Assembly (NCBI GenBank): GCA_018105865.1
Contig: CM030840.1
Span: forward strand, 13,285,794-13,349,793
From: Metaphire vulgaris
Lineage: Eukaryota > Annelida > Clitellata > Crassiclitellata > Megascolecidae
Reading direction: 5' to 3'
DNA length: 64,000 nucleotides
Under the pieces are notes generated by a model. That model worked only from the letters and a program-made list of their open reading frames with translations, had not been told where the DNA came from and searched no databases. Positions 34,305-45,856 of this stretch are shown piece by piece (position 1 is the stretch's first letter; every line of letters starts with the position of its first letter). Both the position numbers and the translations under genes were made by a program.

Positions 34305-34497
34305 GCGTTCATGTTTCCAGGAGGGGCAAAACACAATGGTCTCGGTTATGCCACAAATTTTCCAAGAGGGTACAAAACACATTTTAACACAATGGTCACG
34401 GTTAATATTTTAGTAAGGTTTTCAAATTTCACTGTGAAATATTGGTATTTGCGTTTTCCAGGAGGGGGCAAATGCAAGTGTGCGGGCGCCCATGGAC
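34305..34497. mobile_element. MITE-like unit, second tandem copy
   Basis: Matches 33942-34164 block for block (CCAGGAGGGGCAAAACACAA, AACACAATGGTCACGGTTAA, ATATTTTAG) and ends GCGGGCGCCCATG. The left end is worn. Confidence 0.55.
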
Positions 34498-34839
34498 ACA
34501 TATATTTATACAAAATGACACAAGAAACTCATAGGGACAACAGGAAAATTGTAAATGCAGGAGAATGAACTGACATACTATAGATTCAAATCAAAATTTT
34601 GAAAACATCTCGCTTATAGTTGCTAGACTGTTTCCAGACTGTTATCTGTTACTATGACGACTATATCCAATTCCAGCTTTCAGAGCGTTCAGGTGAAAAT
34701 ATCTGCTTGTCATGTAGGTCGACTTGCTGCTTCTGGTAGAACTAGATGACCATTATGCTAGTAGAAGGCTTGTAAAATGATTAAAATTAATTTAGAAGTT
34801 GCTATTTTCAAGCAATCTAACACAACCAATGTAGATATA

Positions 34840-35135
34840 ATACAACGCAGAGCAATCAACAAGATGCCAGATGAATTATGTCAGAGGCATTACTGGAACC
34901 TTCGAGTATAATACTATAATGAGATTTTCAATATAATTAAGATAACATCAAAAATCAATTATAAACCTGCAAAGACTGTATTATCAACTAAGAACAAACC
35001 ATTAAAATGATGCAGCAAAAACGTTCCAATAACAATAAATTCCATCCAGGCAACACATTTCGCGACATTATACTACCTTCACATAAGGGCACATTCCCAA
35101 TTTCACACTAGAAGTTAGAACAAGCGCATTAGAGA
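34840..35135 (+). mobile_element. LINE ORF2 C-terminal fragment (broken)
   Basis: Frames read QRRAINKMPDELCQRHYWN, then NYKPAKTVLSTKNK and NSIQATHFATLYYLHIR. The first block is a well-known motif in the C-terminal part of LINE reverse transcriptases. Several stops and shifts. Confidence 0.7.
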
Positions 35136-35148
35136 TAATAGTCTAGCA

Positions 35149-35555
35149 CAGTGATGGGCACAAATTTTTATCCGAGGGCCGCAAAAGTGTCTGCGATGAA
35201 AGCCGAGGGCCGCACGCATTTTTCGCCATTTGGAATTAAATTTTTAAGCAGTTTCCAAAACGACTTTAGCATAACGTATTATATGGCCTACTGTGCAGTA
35301 TAAGTAATTATTAATAAGCCAAGACTGTCAAGTCGAAGAAAAGTTAGTAAATATTAAAAGCATTATTTCTAGTTAACGATTAAGTGCCAAAGTGTAAATC
35401 CAATTTGAATGCTGAATTTTCCATAATGGTGTTGTCAAATGTTTCATAATGTTTAGAGGCCCGCACATTAATGTAATTTCTCTCGATGTCGGGGGCCGCA
35501 CAAAAGGGCTTCGAGGGCCGCATGTGGCCCGCGGGCCGCACTTTGCCCACCCATG
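35149..35555. mobile_element. hAT-type non-autonomous element, CAGTGATGGGCA ends
   Basis: Perfect 8-bp duplications GTCTAGCA at 35141-35148 and 35556-35563. Subterminal GAGGGCCGCA repeats near both ends (about 35175, 35205, 35480, 35510) are the kind of sites hAT transposases bind. Confidence 0.9.
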
Positions 35556-35642
35556 GTCTAGCATATAGCCTACTTAATATGCTGTCGAAGCAGTTTTATA
35601 TAGCAACTTGCGATTTCGAGCCTTCAAGCTGATGGAAACTGA

Positions 35643-35879
35643 CAGTGGCATAGCCAGGGTTCAGCAATAGAAAATACATTGGCATTTTTTCGTAAAAAAG
35701 TGATGACGAGCAAAAAATGTCTTCATGTCAAGCGCTTTCAGCTTTCGTGTTCTACTCGATCTCATAATACTACCTAACCCACACCCCAAAACACTCAACG
35801 GATTTGTACAAATCTCATGACCGGTCTCAGTCCGAATAAGGGGACCTTGCCCCTTGTTCCCCCTGTGGCTACGCCAATG
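35643..35879. mobile_element. hAT-type MITE, CAGTGGCATAGCC ends
   Basis: Flanks gaaactga and gaaactag agree at 6 of 8; right end GGCTACGCCAATG. The interior includes GACGAGCAAAAAATG at about 35704. Confidence 0.72.
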
Positions 35880-35924
35880 GAAACTAGTCTTACTTAGGAC
35901 AGAATAACAATCTAATAATAACAA

Positions 35925-36135
35925 TAATAATAATAATAATAATAATTATTATTATTATTATTATTATTATGCACTTCTATAGTGCCATTTATAATACCCA
36001 AGGCTATCAATCGATGGTACTTCAAATCCGTCAGCAAATGACCAGAGATCAGTCACATGGAAACAGCAAGACAGACTAGGGAGGAAATGCTAATTGGAAG
36101 AGACGTGTTTAAGCCTAGATCTGAAAAAAACAGTT
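35925..36135. repeat. Dispersed repeat with AAT/TTA tail, second copy
   Basis: The same unit as at 8660-8835, with the GCACTTCTATAGTGCCATTT start and AAGCCTAGATCTGAAAA end, again joined to an AAT/TTA repeat (35925-35970). Confidence 0.65.
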
Positions 36136-36199
36136 TATTGGAAGATCTGCCCTTGGAGCGTTTCCAGTCTAGCCTAGATTAGGAAAGAAATACGAAGCA

Positions 36200-36750
36200 A
36201 ATTAAACCTCGAGATGTGGTCCTCACACTGACAGCCGGACAAATAAAGGGACATTTGAGCGAGGATCCGGAAATCGATCGTAACGACCCGCATTGAACTG
36301 TCGACCAATGAATGGGCAGTAATTGAGCGAGACTATAATTTGATTGGCTGATTCAAATTCAAATATCCGCTCGAAATGCAACCGACCAATGACGTCGATC
36401 CGAAACGTCAATGACTCACTGTGAATAATAAAGCGAACGGCCATGACGGTCTTAGTTAATTTGCCAAACGATAGTCATTCGTTTTCACGGATCTACGGCC
36501 CACAAACTGTCGCTATAAAAATTACGCGACGCACACTCAGAATAAGTAAGAAAAGTGTCGATAAATAACGATCTAGCAAATGATCTGGAGACGATTATTA
36601 TTACAGTAACTTCGCCTCGTTTAAAAACGGTCGACGGCAGGAATCGTCATTACGTCACTCGATTAGCATAAAACACAGACTATATATGAACGCCGGGAGA
36701 TCGCCGCCATTCACGCCTCGTTCTCATGCTGTGCTGCGTCAGTGGGTACA
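36200..36750. promoter_or_regulatory. Candidate regulatory region with CCAAT, CRE-half and AP-1-like motifs
   Basis: Non-repetitive segment with GACCAATGA (about 36301), ATTGGCTGATT (about 36340), GACCAATGACGTCG (about 36384) and TGACTCA (about 36411) in 120 bp, plus CTATAAAAATTACG at about 36511 and CTATATATGAAC at about 36680. The two CCAAT and one inverted CCAAT are the kind of cluster NF-Y uses. No exon could be joined to it. Confidence 0.35.
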
Positions 36751-36871
36751 GTTTAAACGTTGCAATTATGCCGCACTATTTACGCATAATCCAAGCACTC
36801 TTCACATACACACACACGCTGACTCATAGGTTCCCCCCTCTTCTCCACCACCCACCACCTCACTCCCTGCG

Positions 36872-36902
<31 letters not shown>

Positions 36903-37097
36903 GGGGTGGCAGGATGGACGGAAGAGTGGACGGATTGAAGAGGCTTAAAGTGTTCCGTGCAAGCGGAGTGCTGTGTATCGTGCTGCGCTTGCAATAACGA
37001 GCGTCGAACGGGGGGCGCTGATGAATGCGCACTTATCTCGTTCGTTGCGATATCGAACATTGGTCCGGTGCAAACGAGAAATTCCAAACGTCGGCGC

Positions 37098-37282
37098 CAG
37101 TGGCGGCTCTAGGATTTGGCAAGTGGGGGGAGGTCGTTGGGGTGGCAACTTCTAATCATATATAGGGGGCCAACCATTCGTTGTTTAATGTATGTAGCAT
37201 TAAGTATAGGGTCCCAACTGGCGGGGCCACTGGGGGCCAGGCACTCAATAGGGGGCACGGCCCCCCGGTGGAGCCGCCACTG
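37098..37282. mobile_element. hAT-type MITE, CAGTGGCGGCTC family, intact copy
   Basis: 185 bp from CAGTGGCGGCTCTAGG to GGAGCCGCCACTG. Perfect 8-bp duplications GTCGGCGC lie at 37090-37097 and 37283-37290. This is the best-bounded copy of the family in the window. Confidence 0.92.
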
Positions 37283-37445
37283 GTCGGCGCACGGACAACG
37301 ACCGATTCTGCACTCGTACGCCCGTCTGGCATATATTGCAAGATGCTTACAGCACATGCGTGTTACGCCTAAAAACCAGACATCTCAACCGGGTCTTGAC
37401 GTGACAATATGTGTTACTGTGGCACTCCAAATCAGCCGTTCTACC

Positions 37446-37684
37446 CAGTGGCGTAGCGAGGGGGCAGTGGGGGCGAACCGCCCAAGGCGGCACTTGCTCT
37501 AGGGGCGGCATTTTCGAGAAAACCCTTTTTTTGCATATGAAAATTTTTTTAGGAAGTAGCGATAGGGTTTTTTGTTAGTCAAGAATTTTAGCAAGTTGCG
37601 ATAAGGTTTTTTGCCTGTCAAGAATGTAACGAAAATGCGGCAATTTTTTCGCCGCGGGCGGCACTTTGCCTCGCTACTCCACTG
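37446..37684. mobile_element. hAT-type MITE, CAGTGGCGTAGCGAGG ends
   Basis: 239 bp. Perfect 8-bp duplications GTTCTACC at 37438-37445 and 37685-37692; right end CCTCGCTACTCCACTG. Internal GTTTTTTGCCTGTCAAG and GTTTTTTGTTAGTCAAG boxes at about 37608 and 37568. Confidence 0.92.
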
Positions 37685-37695
37685 GTTCTACCGGG

Positions 37696-37884
37696 CAGTG
37701 GCGGCTCCACCGGGGGGGGGCAGGGGGCCCGTGTCCCCTATTGAGTGCCTGGCCCCTCAGTGACCCCCTGTTGGGACCCTATACTTAATGCTACATACAT
37801 TAAACAACAAATGGCTGGCCCCCATGATTAGAAGTTGCCACCCCAACGCCCTCCCCCACTTGCCAAATCCTAGAGCCGCCACTG
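37696..37884. mobile_element. hAT-type MITE, CAGTGGCGGCTCC family, adjacent copy
   Basis: Starts 11 bp after the previous element. Flanks ctaccggg and cttccggg agree at 7 of 8; part of the left flank is the target duplication of its neighbour, so it is tied to the same target spot. Confidence 0.88.
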
Positions 37885-38114
37885 CTTCCGGGTTCCAGCC
37901 ACACGCACCTCTTTCAGTTTCATTATAGCACTCTAAGAGTAAGCTTACATCATCATTCCTAGTTTTAATTTTCTCCTGCTCGACGTCTACCTCCTCTTAC
38001 ATACTTACACTAATCCAGAGGCTTCCATAAATTTTATTGGCTGTTCGCTTAAGTTCTTCAGATTTCAAAAAAACAATTGAAAAAAATTGTAAAGAAAACT
38101 TTTGTGGCATTTCA

Positions 38115-38292
38115 CGGGCGTCATTCGGGGTCGGCAGGGTGACCGTTGCCCCAGGAAATGAAGAAATAATTTATAATGTATTAAATAAATAAATTAATGT
38201 GAAATTTGCAAATAAATAAGCCAAAAATTTGCCAAAATTGCCCAAAAATATCTCTCCCTCCCCAAAGAAAAGTGTGAAATGACGCCACTCTG
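38115..38292. mobile_element. hAT-type MITE, CGGGCGTCATT / AATGACGCCACTCTG ends
   Basis: Perfect 8-bp duplications GCATTTCA at 38107-38114 and 38293-38300. Related to 51394-51671 by the GGGG...TTGCCCC core and AAATGACG end. Confidence 0.82.
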
Positions 38293-38631
38293 GCATTTCA
38301 TAAACTTCTTACTAAATTTTACGTTCATTAGTTTTAACGTTGACAGATTCGATTCCAGTAGAAACTAAAAGAACATTTAGACAGATACAATAACCATTCT
38401 AAAATTTAGACTGTACAGTTGCATACACACGATGTGTCTTTCAAGTTGTATCCAAATTAATTTCTGGAGCAATTAGTGTAAGCCTACAACGCATATTTTG
38501 GACTCACAATTCCTAGAAAATTTTAGCAGTTTTCTATTTTTCCACTCGTTCGCAGTTCAGAGTGAAGAAAGGGTCTCGGTGCTTGATCAAAAGGCCTATC
38601 TTCATCTGAGGCTTTCTACGCAATTAAGTTG

Positions 38632-38633
<2 letters not shown>

Positions 38634-38703
<70 letters not shown>

Positions 38704-38752
38704 GTTGGAGAGGGAGAGACAGACAGACAGGCAGACAGACTGACTGACTGAC
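38634..38752. repeat. Compound GA / GACA microsatellite
   Basis: GA repeat passing into a GACA repeat of about 45 bp, then a second mixed block. Confidence 0.95.
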
Positions 38753-39599
38753 AGAGGAGACTTCGCTGAGCGTCAGAAAATTAATGCTGTCCAGCACGCC
38801 ATCAGCGTTGACCACCGCCCCTAAGTGAACGACGGCTTCATACCTCGAGATTCTGCACACGGGGCTTCCATATTTCAATTAGCGCCAGGCCTATGTACGG
38901 ATTCTATGCTCGAATATTCCATGGCAGGGCGTGCGAATCTGTATGGATTCTATATAAGTCATTGTCCTCCTACGACGCTTTCATTTCTCGGGTTTTCCAG
39001 CTTTCCGTCGATGGAGAGGAGCAGTTAGCGGAACTGATGAACCGACAGCGACGAAGCAAGTTTCGAAATCGATTCCTCTGTAATTTCCGGTCAATTACTG
39101 CTTGAACAGTCTAATACTGAAGGCAAATCCGGATGTATTTTCGTAGAAGAAAGAAGAAAAATATTTCAACAGATCAGTAACACGATATCGTCGCGTGCAA
39201 CAAGATGGATTCATCCGCTCCCATCGGCGGAGTATTATTTTCTCAAATTGAAACGCGGTTTCACTTATATGAACAACCTCGCCACGAAATATTAATTAAC
39301 TCAAAAGCAGTGCGATCACGTGACTCATAAGAAAAGATGAAAGTTGCAAACACTCACGAAAAGACAGAAAATTCGGAAAAATTCGATCTAGTATTAGGCT
39401 TATAACCTTTGCAGTTTTCCTAAAATAAGAAAAATCTCTTGTAGTTCTCAGATGACTCATATTGCCTCTGCAATCAAAAGTCGTTTAAATTCAATGCGGA
39501 ACAAAGTGGAAATGCCAAGAGAAAGGTTGTTTACAATGAAGCAGTACGATGGAACCAGATGACACAACATGAAACTGTTTAAGTTAAGAAACGGGTTGA

Positions 39600-39735
39600 G
39601 AGATGCAAACAGCACTTGTTTAGTGCAAGAGTGCATGGTGGGCAGATGGAATGAATTTATTGGACGAGACTGTTGTAATGGCTACGAGTGTGAACGACTT
39701 CAAAATGGGTCTCGTTACTGTAGGTTACTAGATTT
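39600..39735 (+). other. Candidate cysteine-rich exon (knottin-like spacing)
   Basis: After a possible acceptor cttgtttag at 39624, a plus-strand frame reads ECMVGRWNEF, GRDCCNGYECERL and SRYCR, then may splice at GTAG|GTTACT (about 39722) or run on to DLDDC. The CC pair with spaced single cysteines resembles inhibitor-knot or other small disulfide domains of secreted proteins; neither a toxin nor any other role can be claimed. No signal-peptide exon was found nearby, and the frame runs into a TTA microsatellite downstream. Confidence 0.33.
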
Positions 39736-39792
39736 GGATGATTGCGACAGTGGTTCTTACACAGGGCAGACCCTACTGAACCACTTTAAACC

Positions 39793-39796
<4 letters not shown>

Positions 39797-39874
<78 letters not shown>
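39797..39874. repeat. TTA microsatellite
   Basis: About 26 TTA units, directly downstream of the cysteine-rich candidate exon. Confidence 0.95.
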
Positions 39875-39875
<1 letters not shown>

Positions 39876-40620
39876 GTTATTATAACTTATTGGCGTTAAT
39901 TTGGTTGTTAGATCAGAAACAATCAAAATTGTTTTTAACAAAAATAGAAACGTCTTGTTTAGCTTTTGATTTTCAGGAAAAAGGGAGTAACCTAAAAGGG
40001 AATAGCCTAAAAAGGATGACTATTGTAGTTAAACATTATTTTTGCCTTCTGATTTCTATACGAAGACTGTATTCAGATTCCAGTCTTGAGGTTCTACTGT
40101 CGAAAAGTAGTCTGACATGCCTGGGGCCTGTTTAGAAGATATTATATAGTACATCGATTTCCAATAATCATACTCCCGAACCATGTATCTCTGCCTGCCT
40201 GCATGCGTATGTTGCTGTCCGCCTATCCTTTATTCTTTCTCCTTTCTTTCCGGTGGCATTCCATGACGGCGAAGGACATCATCAGACCTCCTTATGGAGC
40301 AATTTTCTCGCTATTACCGGTGGTCATCTTGAAAAACGGTTACCAAAGGATTTTAAAAGGAGTCAAATTAAGTTGGCTACTTCAAGCAGGCCAGGTTTCA
40401 AATGCTCGACCAAATAATCTCATCATTACCCCATTGAGATTGGCTCAAAACCGATGAGAAATTTTTACCGGGGGCTGGGAACTGAGGTGATTGTTTTACA
40501 TCTTTTTGTAACCTTACAATAAGTCACAATTAAATTCTATATCAAGGTATATTCACCAGAGCTCACGGCTTCACGCTATTATTTCTCAAAAGCGCCAGCG
40601 GTTGGAATCTGCCACAGACC

Positions 40621-40769
40621 CAGTGTTTAATCTAGACTCCGGACTCCGGGGGGAAACTGACAGGACCGGGGAATCGGCTAGGGTGTTGCTGCAATTAGTT
40701 GATGTAGTATGCCAACATTTCCGAAAGGGAAAGGGCAATTTCCCCGGAAACGGCCTAGATTAAACCCTG
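40621..40769. mobile_element. hAT-type MITE, CAGTGTTTAATCTAG ends
   Basis: 149 bp; right end CTAGATTAAACCCTG. Flanks cacagacc and cccagact agree at 6 of 8. Related to 13879-14046. Confidence 0.75.
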
Positions 40770-41510
40770 CCCAGACTCCGTTGGGAGAGCTCGCGACGGT
40801 ACTCAAAATGCCCCGGTCGAACCGAATGGGTTGTGGGTATCTACAGTGTGTCCCCTACTTTGGAAGCCTGGCTACGCCAAAGACAATTGAACAGTATTTT
40901 CCTAGCTAATATGCTTATAAACTAGCTCCATTGTTCCATTACAAGTACTTGCTAATCACATTGCGTTGCATTATAGTTGAGTTGCATTGCATTACAATTA
41001 CAAGCACGATCGAACTTAGCGTTTCGGCTGCGATGTTACTGTAAAGAGCGTCGAATAATTTCACACGATCGAGCTGTAATAAAGTGTATAGATCTAACAG
41101 AAAATGCGTAAAAGCAAAAATAAATGACAGAATCGCATCAGAAACTATTCACGAAAACCTAATTAACTGGACCGCATCATCCAGTATACGCTCCGGCGAA
41201 TTTCCCATACTCACGTTTAAATGGTTTCGATATAACCTATTTTGGCCGTAAATTCGAAATACCACTTCAGCCAGCTTCGTTCTCGCCATGCGTATTGCGC
41301 TTATAAGCGCTGGCCGAATAGTATTTCGATTAACTCTCACGGTCGGGTCAGGCGAACTGTAAACGCCGCGTATAAATTGCGTTGTGTAGATTCAGAATTC
41401 GATCACCAGAGGGAAATTTAACGTCTAGTACCCTCACGTAGAAGACCGGAAACGTTTTCTGCATATGGGTTTGTGGGGTAGGCTATTCGTTTGTGGGGCA
41501 TTCGTCGTAA

Positions 41511-41516
<6 letters not shown>
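40770..41516. other. Intergenic, no gene recognised
   Basis: Mixed sequence without repeats or a supported exon. CpG density rises slightly at about 41010-41360. Confidence 0.4.
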
Positions 41517-41549
<33 letters not shown>

Positions 41550-41554
41550 ATAAC

Positions 41555-41599
41555 CCGCTGGTTATAGGCCGCGACACATTCGCGGCCTATAACCAGCGG
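41555..41599. repeat. Perfect 19-bp inverted repeat with 7-nt loop
   Basis: CCGCTGGTTATAGGCCGCG at 41555-41573 and its exact complement at 41581-41599, separated by ACACATT. It follows a TA microsatellite (41518-41545). Confidence 0.95.
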
Positions 41600-42294
41600 C
41601 GTTCCAGTGCAGGGTTTGATCTATGTCGTTTCCGGGCGAAAATTGCCTTTCGCGCCCCGAAAATTTCATATTTCTCCCCTCCGGAAATTTTGGCATGCTA
41701 TATCAACTAACAGCAGCCTTGTCTCGGGTTCGCATCCTGGCTTTAAGAAAGCCCCAACAAGAAGAATTAAGGTGAAGTCTGGCAACCAGTGATGTGGTGC
41801 TCATACGGTGAGCACTGAGCAATGTTAACCTTTATTTTCCCAACGTTCCCAAATGGGAACATTGAGCTGAAGGTGATGTGGGTGTGGCGTTTGCGCCACG
41901 GGTGGCGAGAGTATTATTATTAATTACCTACTATTGTTATTAAATGTTTAATTGCTGTATAACTGTATAACTTGCTAGTTCATCACATACAGCCTATCCC
42001 TTAATCTACGCTGATCCACTCTTGGATTCGTCATTTTCACGTATTGTTTCATTTCGTTGAATCCCCCGACCCCAATATGTATCCGCCTTTGATTCTTGCT
42101 TGAAAACGGAATCGTGAAGAAAATAAAATTTCGGTCTCGCACTCACATTTGCCTTAAATGTCTCTGAAAATAATTAATCACTCCGCTTGAACTCGTTTAA
42201 ATGTAGGCCTATGACTTGCGCCTCACTTAAATATTCAACATCGGACAAAAAGGCCTGGAATGATTTCTGCCTAGCTTATTATCACCGATGAGTT

Positions 42295-42400
42295 GGCAGA
42301 GAGCAATGACGACGACGACGATGACGATGACGACGACGACGACGATGATATGATGATGATATGATGATGATGATGACGACGATGTTGATGATGATGAATG
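42295..42400. repeat. GAC/GAT trinucleotide microsatellite
   Basis: Interspersed GAC, GAT and ATGATG repeats over about 100 bp. Confidence 0.9.
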
Positions 42401-42648
42401 AGATATCCGCGTCCACAATTTCACTAACATTTCGTGCTGTAAATCTGGAAATGAGCGCGTCCTAAAGGCTAATCGCCCGGATCGGACTAGGGTATCTGTT
42501 AGTTACAAGAGCCGTCCACTGCAAAGTTACGCGGCGTTGTCTATATCGGAAGGACCTAGCCAAATCGGGCGTTGCTAAATACGCCAAAGCATAAAATGAC
42601 AGTACATACATCCCTGCTGCGATCCATGCAGAGGAGTTAAAATCTTAC

Positions 42649-42756
42649 CGGGCCATGCAGTCGTGGGATGCGGATAAGTGAAATCCGGATTGTTATAGCG
42701 CACGTTGGAGCTGTTTGCGCGACTAAAAATGACCGACCACTTGAATCTCCAATGTC
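42649..42756 (-). other. Candidate symmetric phase-1 exon, unrecognised
   Basis: On the minus strand, acceptor cgttgccttag opens a 108-nt stretch that ends at donor GTAAGA. Both borders are phase 1 and the frame is open, giving HWRFKWSVIFSRANSSNVR and then YNNPDFTYPHPTTAWP. I recognise no domain. The symmetry is suggestive because the confirmed gene uses the same phase, but chance is possible. Confidence 0.22.
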
Positions 42757-43289
42757 CTAAGGCAACGATATTATGGTTTCGGAGTCCCATAACATAAGCA
42801 CTCGGCACTGAATCTCGGACGTGCACTCGGAGGCATTGAGTGCCTATCTATGTAGCGCCAATCATCATCCGCGGATCCAAAAACGACATTATATATATAT
42901 ATATATACGGGTACCAAATATAGAACAACAGACGCCATGTTGAAATAGCAATTCTGTTGCCAGATTCATCGAGACCAACGCCAGCGGGGATAGATTCATT
43001 GCATCGAATGCCAAGAACGGACAAAACACGCGCGGACAGGCACACAAACATATGGACAGACAGACAGGCAGACAAGTCACGGACATACACAAACACACCG
43101 ACAGACACGCAAACACACAAACACACACGAGTACTAGGACAGACGCAAGAACACGGACAGACAGGCACAATCGCCACAGGTAGGCAAAGAAACTGTCAAA
43201 CACAACAGGTATAGCTATAGCCAAAGGAATATGTCTTTAGGTCTATACATTAGAATCTGTCGATTATTTTATCTATAGACTGAATAAGA

Positions 43290-43480
43290 GATGCATAGAC
43301 GGGCGAATGGATGAAAGGATGAATGTATTGCTGAATGGACTGATGGGCGGACGAAGGGACGGACGGAAGGACTGATTGACTGATGGATGGATTGATGAAT
43401 GGTGGATTTACGAATGGATGGATGGATGGAAGGACGGACGGACGGACGGACGGACAGACGGATGGATGGATGGATGAAGA
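43290..43480. repeat. Degenerate GGAT/GGAC tetranucleotide repeat
   Basis: GATGGATGGA and GGACGGACGGAC runs over nearly 200 bp. Confidence 0.85.
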
Positions 43481-43855
43481 GGTGCGTTGCGTGTGAGACT
43501 TGGATATTTCTTTTCGCAGGAAAATTCAAATCCAGATTTTTAGAATTCTCTTTGTGAAGAATTTAAAGTTGCAGCAAGATACGCGTAAATCCAGAAGGAA
43601 TTATGGATGCAAGTGTCGCCAGTCAGACATTTCGTCTTATCTGTGAATTCCTTCGGCCTAACACATCCTAGATTAAGGACAACGATGATTGATGGACGAA
43701 TGACTCGGCGAAGGACGACAGAAAGAAGAAATAAGCGTACGAATACTTTTGCTTTTAATTTCCACTTTTGCGATCACATAAATAAATAAGAGACAAGAAA
43801 ATACTTGATTATTCTCAGCATATCCTTTCATGTTCTATGAAATATGAAACTTAGA

Positions 43856-44047
<192 letters not shown>

Positions 44048-44131
44048 ATGCCCTCGTAATTTCATTCACGAAGGTCTTATGAGAAAAAATTGTCTGGAGA
44101 CAAAAATTAATGTGTGTTAACTCTCGTCAGG

Positions 44132-44179
<48 letters not shown>

Positions 44180-44194
44180 TGGAAGCATTCTTGA

Positions 44195-44757
44195 TTAAAA
44201 CGTCAAGTGTCATAAAGAAATAGGGAGAAGAATTGCCATGGGGAAAGAAGCCTTTACGAACAGAAGAGAACTACTGAGAAGGAATTTTAACCGAAATCTG
44301 AAAAAAACGATTGGTCAAAACACTGATCTGGCCAGTGACACTCTATGGATCAGAAACTTGGACGCTCAGAAGGAAGACATAAAGAGATTAGAGGCATTCG
44401 AAATGTGGATTTGGCGAAGAATGGAAGAAATCAGTTGGACGGAAAAATAACAAACGAAGAAGTCTGGGAGAGAGAAGAAAAGCCTAATTAACACTATTCG
44501 TACAAGACAAAGAAGTGGTGATAGGTCATGTTCTGAGAGAAGAATCAAACCTACTAAGAGAAGTACTATAGAAGGAAAGATGAAGGGGAAAGCACAGAAA
44601 GGGCGACCAAGGACATCGATGCTGGAGCGGATGTTCAACACTATACGGAAAAAGTATTCAGCCCTGAAGATAAAAGCTCAATATATAGAGAGGAGTGGCG
44701 ACGCTGGAGTATGGAACTGGAACCTGTCTTTGGTGACTTTGGACAGAACACCTGAAG

Positions 44758-44810
<53 letters not shown>
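44195..44810 (+). mobile_element. LINE ORF2 C-terminal end with AT microsatellite tail
   Basis: Frames read RRELLRRNFNRNLKK, KEDIKRLEAFEMWIWRRM, GKAQKGRPRTSML and REEWRRWSME, the known terminal blocks of a LINE ORF2 in order, broken by frameshifts. The sequence then passes into an AT repeat at 44758-44808. The element is 5'-truncated and dead. Confidence 0.85.
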
Positions 44811-44812
<2 letters not shown>

Positions 44813-45100
44813 ACAGTACAGTTACGGTGATCATTAGAAAACGCTTGACTTTCGCCATAGCACTGCAGGATAAAGAGTATGCACTCTCAAACCTGTGGTC
44901 ATCTCAAAACAGTCCATCAACACAATCTCCTTATGCTCCTTCTCCTGAAAATTATCCCCCGACGTATATACTGTGTCGAAATCTCGTGACTGCTTTTCAC
45001 AGAAAATATCTGCAGACATTTTATCCGGCAGAATTGATTTTTCGGAGGAAAGAGCCGCTATCAAAATGTAATTAGTAAATAATCCACAGTCGAAGAAAAC

Positions 45101-45401
45101 CTGTGGCGTAGCCAGGATTCCCCGAAGGGGTTTTGGATTTTGATTTTTGATGGTGACCAACACCAACTTTTGAAAAATCTCGACAAGCCAAAAAAAACGT
45201 TATCACCTGTAGATTTTCCTGACAAGCAAAAAAGTCATCGCCTCTTAAACACCGTTACATTCTATATTCTATGCCCAAGGGGTTTTCACCCCAAAGTCGC
45301 GTCAAAAAGTTAAAAATGAAAGGAACTCATTAAAAATATTTTGTTTTTGGCAGCCAATGAGAATTTTAACCCCCAACCCCACCCCCTTGGCTACGCCACT
45401 G
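45101..45401. mobile_element. hAT-type MITE, CTGTGGCGTAGCCAGG / GGCTACGCCACTG ends
   Basis: 301 bp; flanks aagaaaac (45093-45100) and aagaaagc (45402-45409) agree at 7 of 8. Internal GACAAGCAAAAAAG at about 45220 and a variant at about 45183. Confidence 0.83.
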
Positions 45402-45856
45402 AAGAAAGCAACCAATAGAGCGGTCCATCTGTCGGTGTTTAAATTTCTATAAATGACCCGCAAATCGCGTCTTCGTGTCTTATTTAGGGTTTGGGGAGGC
45501 CATTTTTAGACCAACAGCGATAATTTACCTCAACAAATCACCATAGAATGTTATTCCGAAAAACACAGGTTCAATCGAATTGACAATTTGACAAGCCTAC
45601 ACTTTATTTACTTCGATGAATGTTAAGAGACGAATGAATCTTCACATTGGCAAAAAAAGAAACGGCGCTACAATATTAGCCAAGACGTCAGAGTTACTCA
45701 GCGGCTAACCTTTCAAACGGCGATGACGTTGATTTGTTCCGAAATACGTCACCAAATGACTCCACAATGACGCGATAATGACGACAAGTCGCCACGGCGC
45801 ATAGAACAGTCGATATTATATATATATATATATATATATATGCAGTATATATATAT
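45402..45856. other. Intergenic, TA microsatellite at the right
   Basis: No gene recognised. A TA tract lies at about 45817-45840. Confidence 0.5.
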
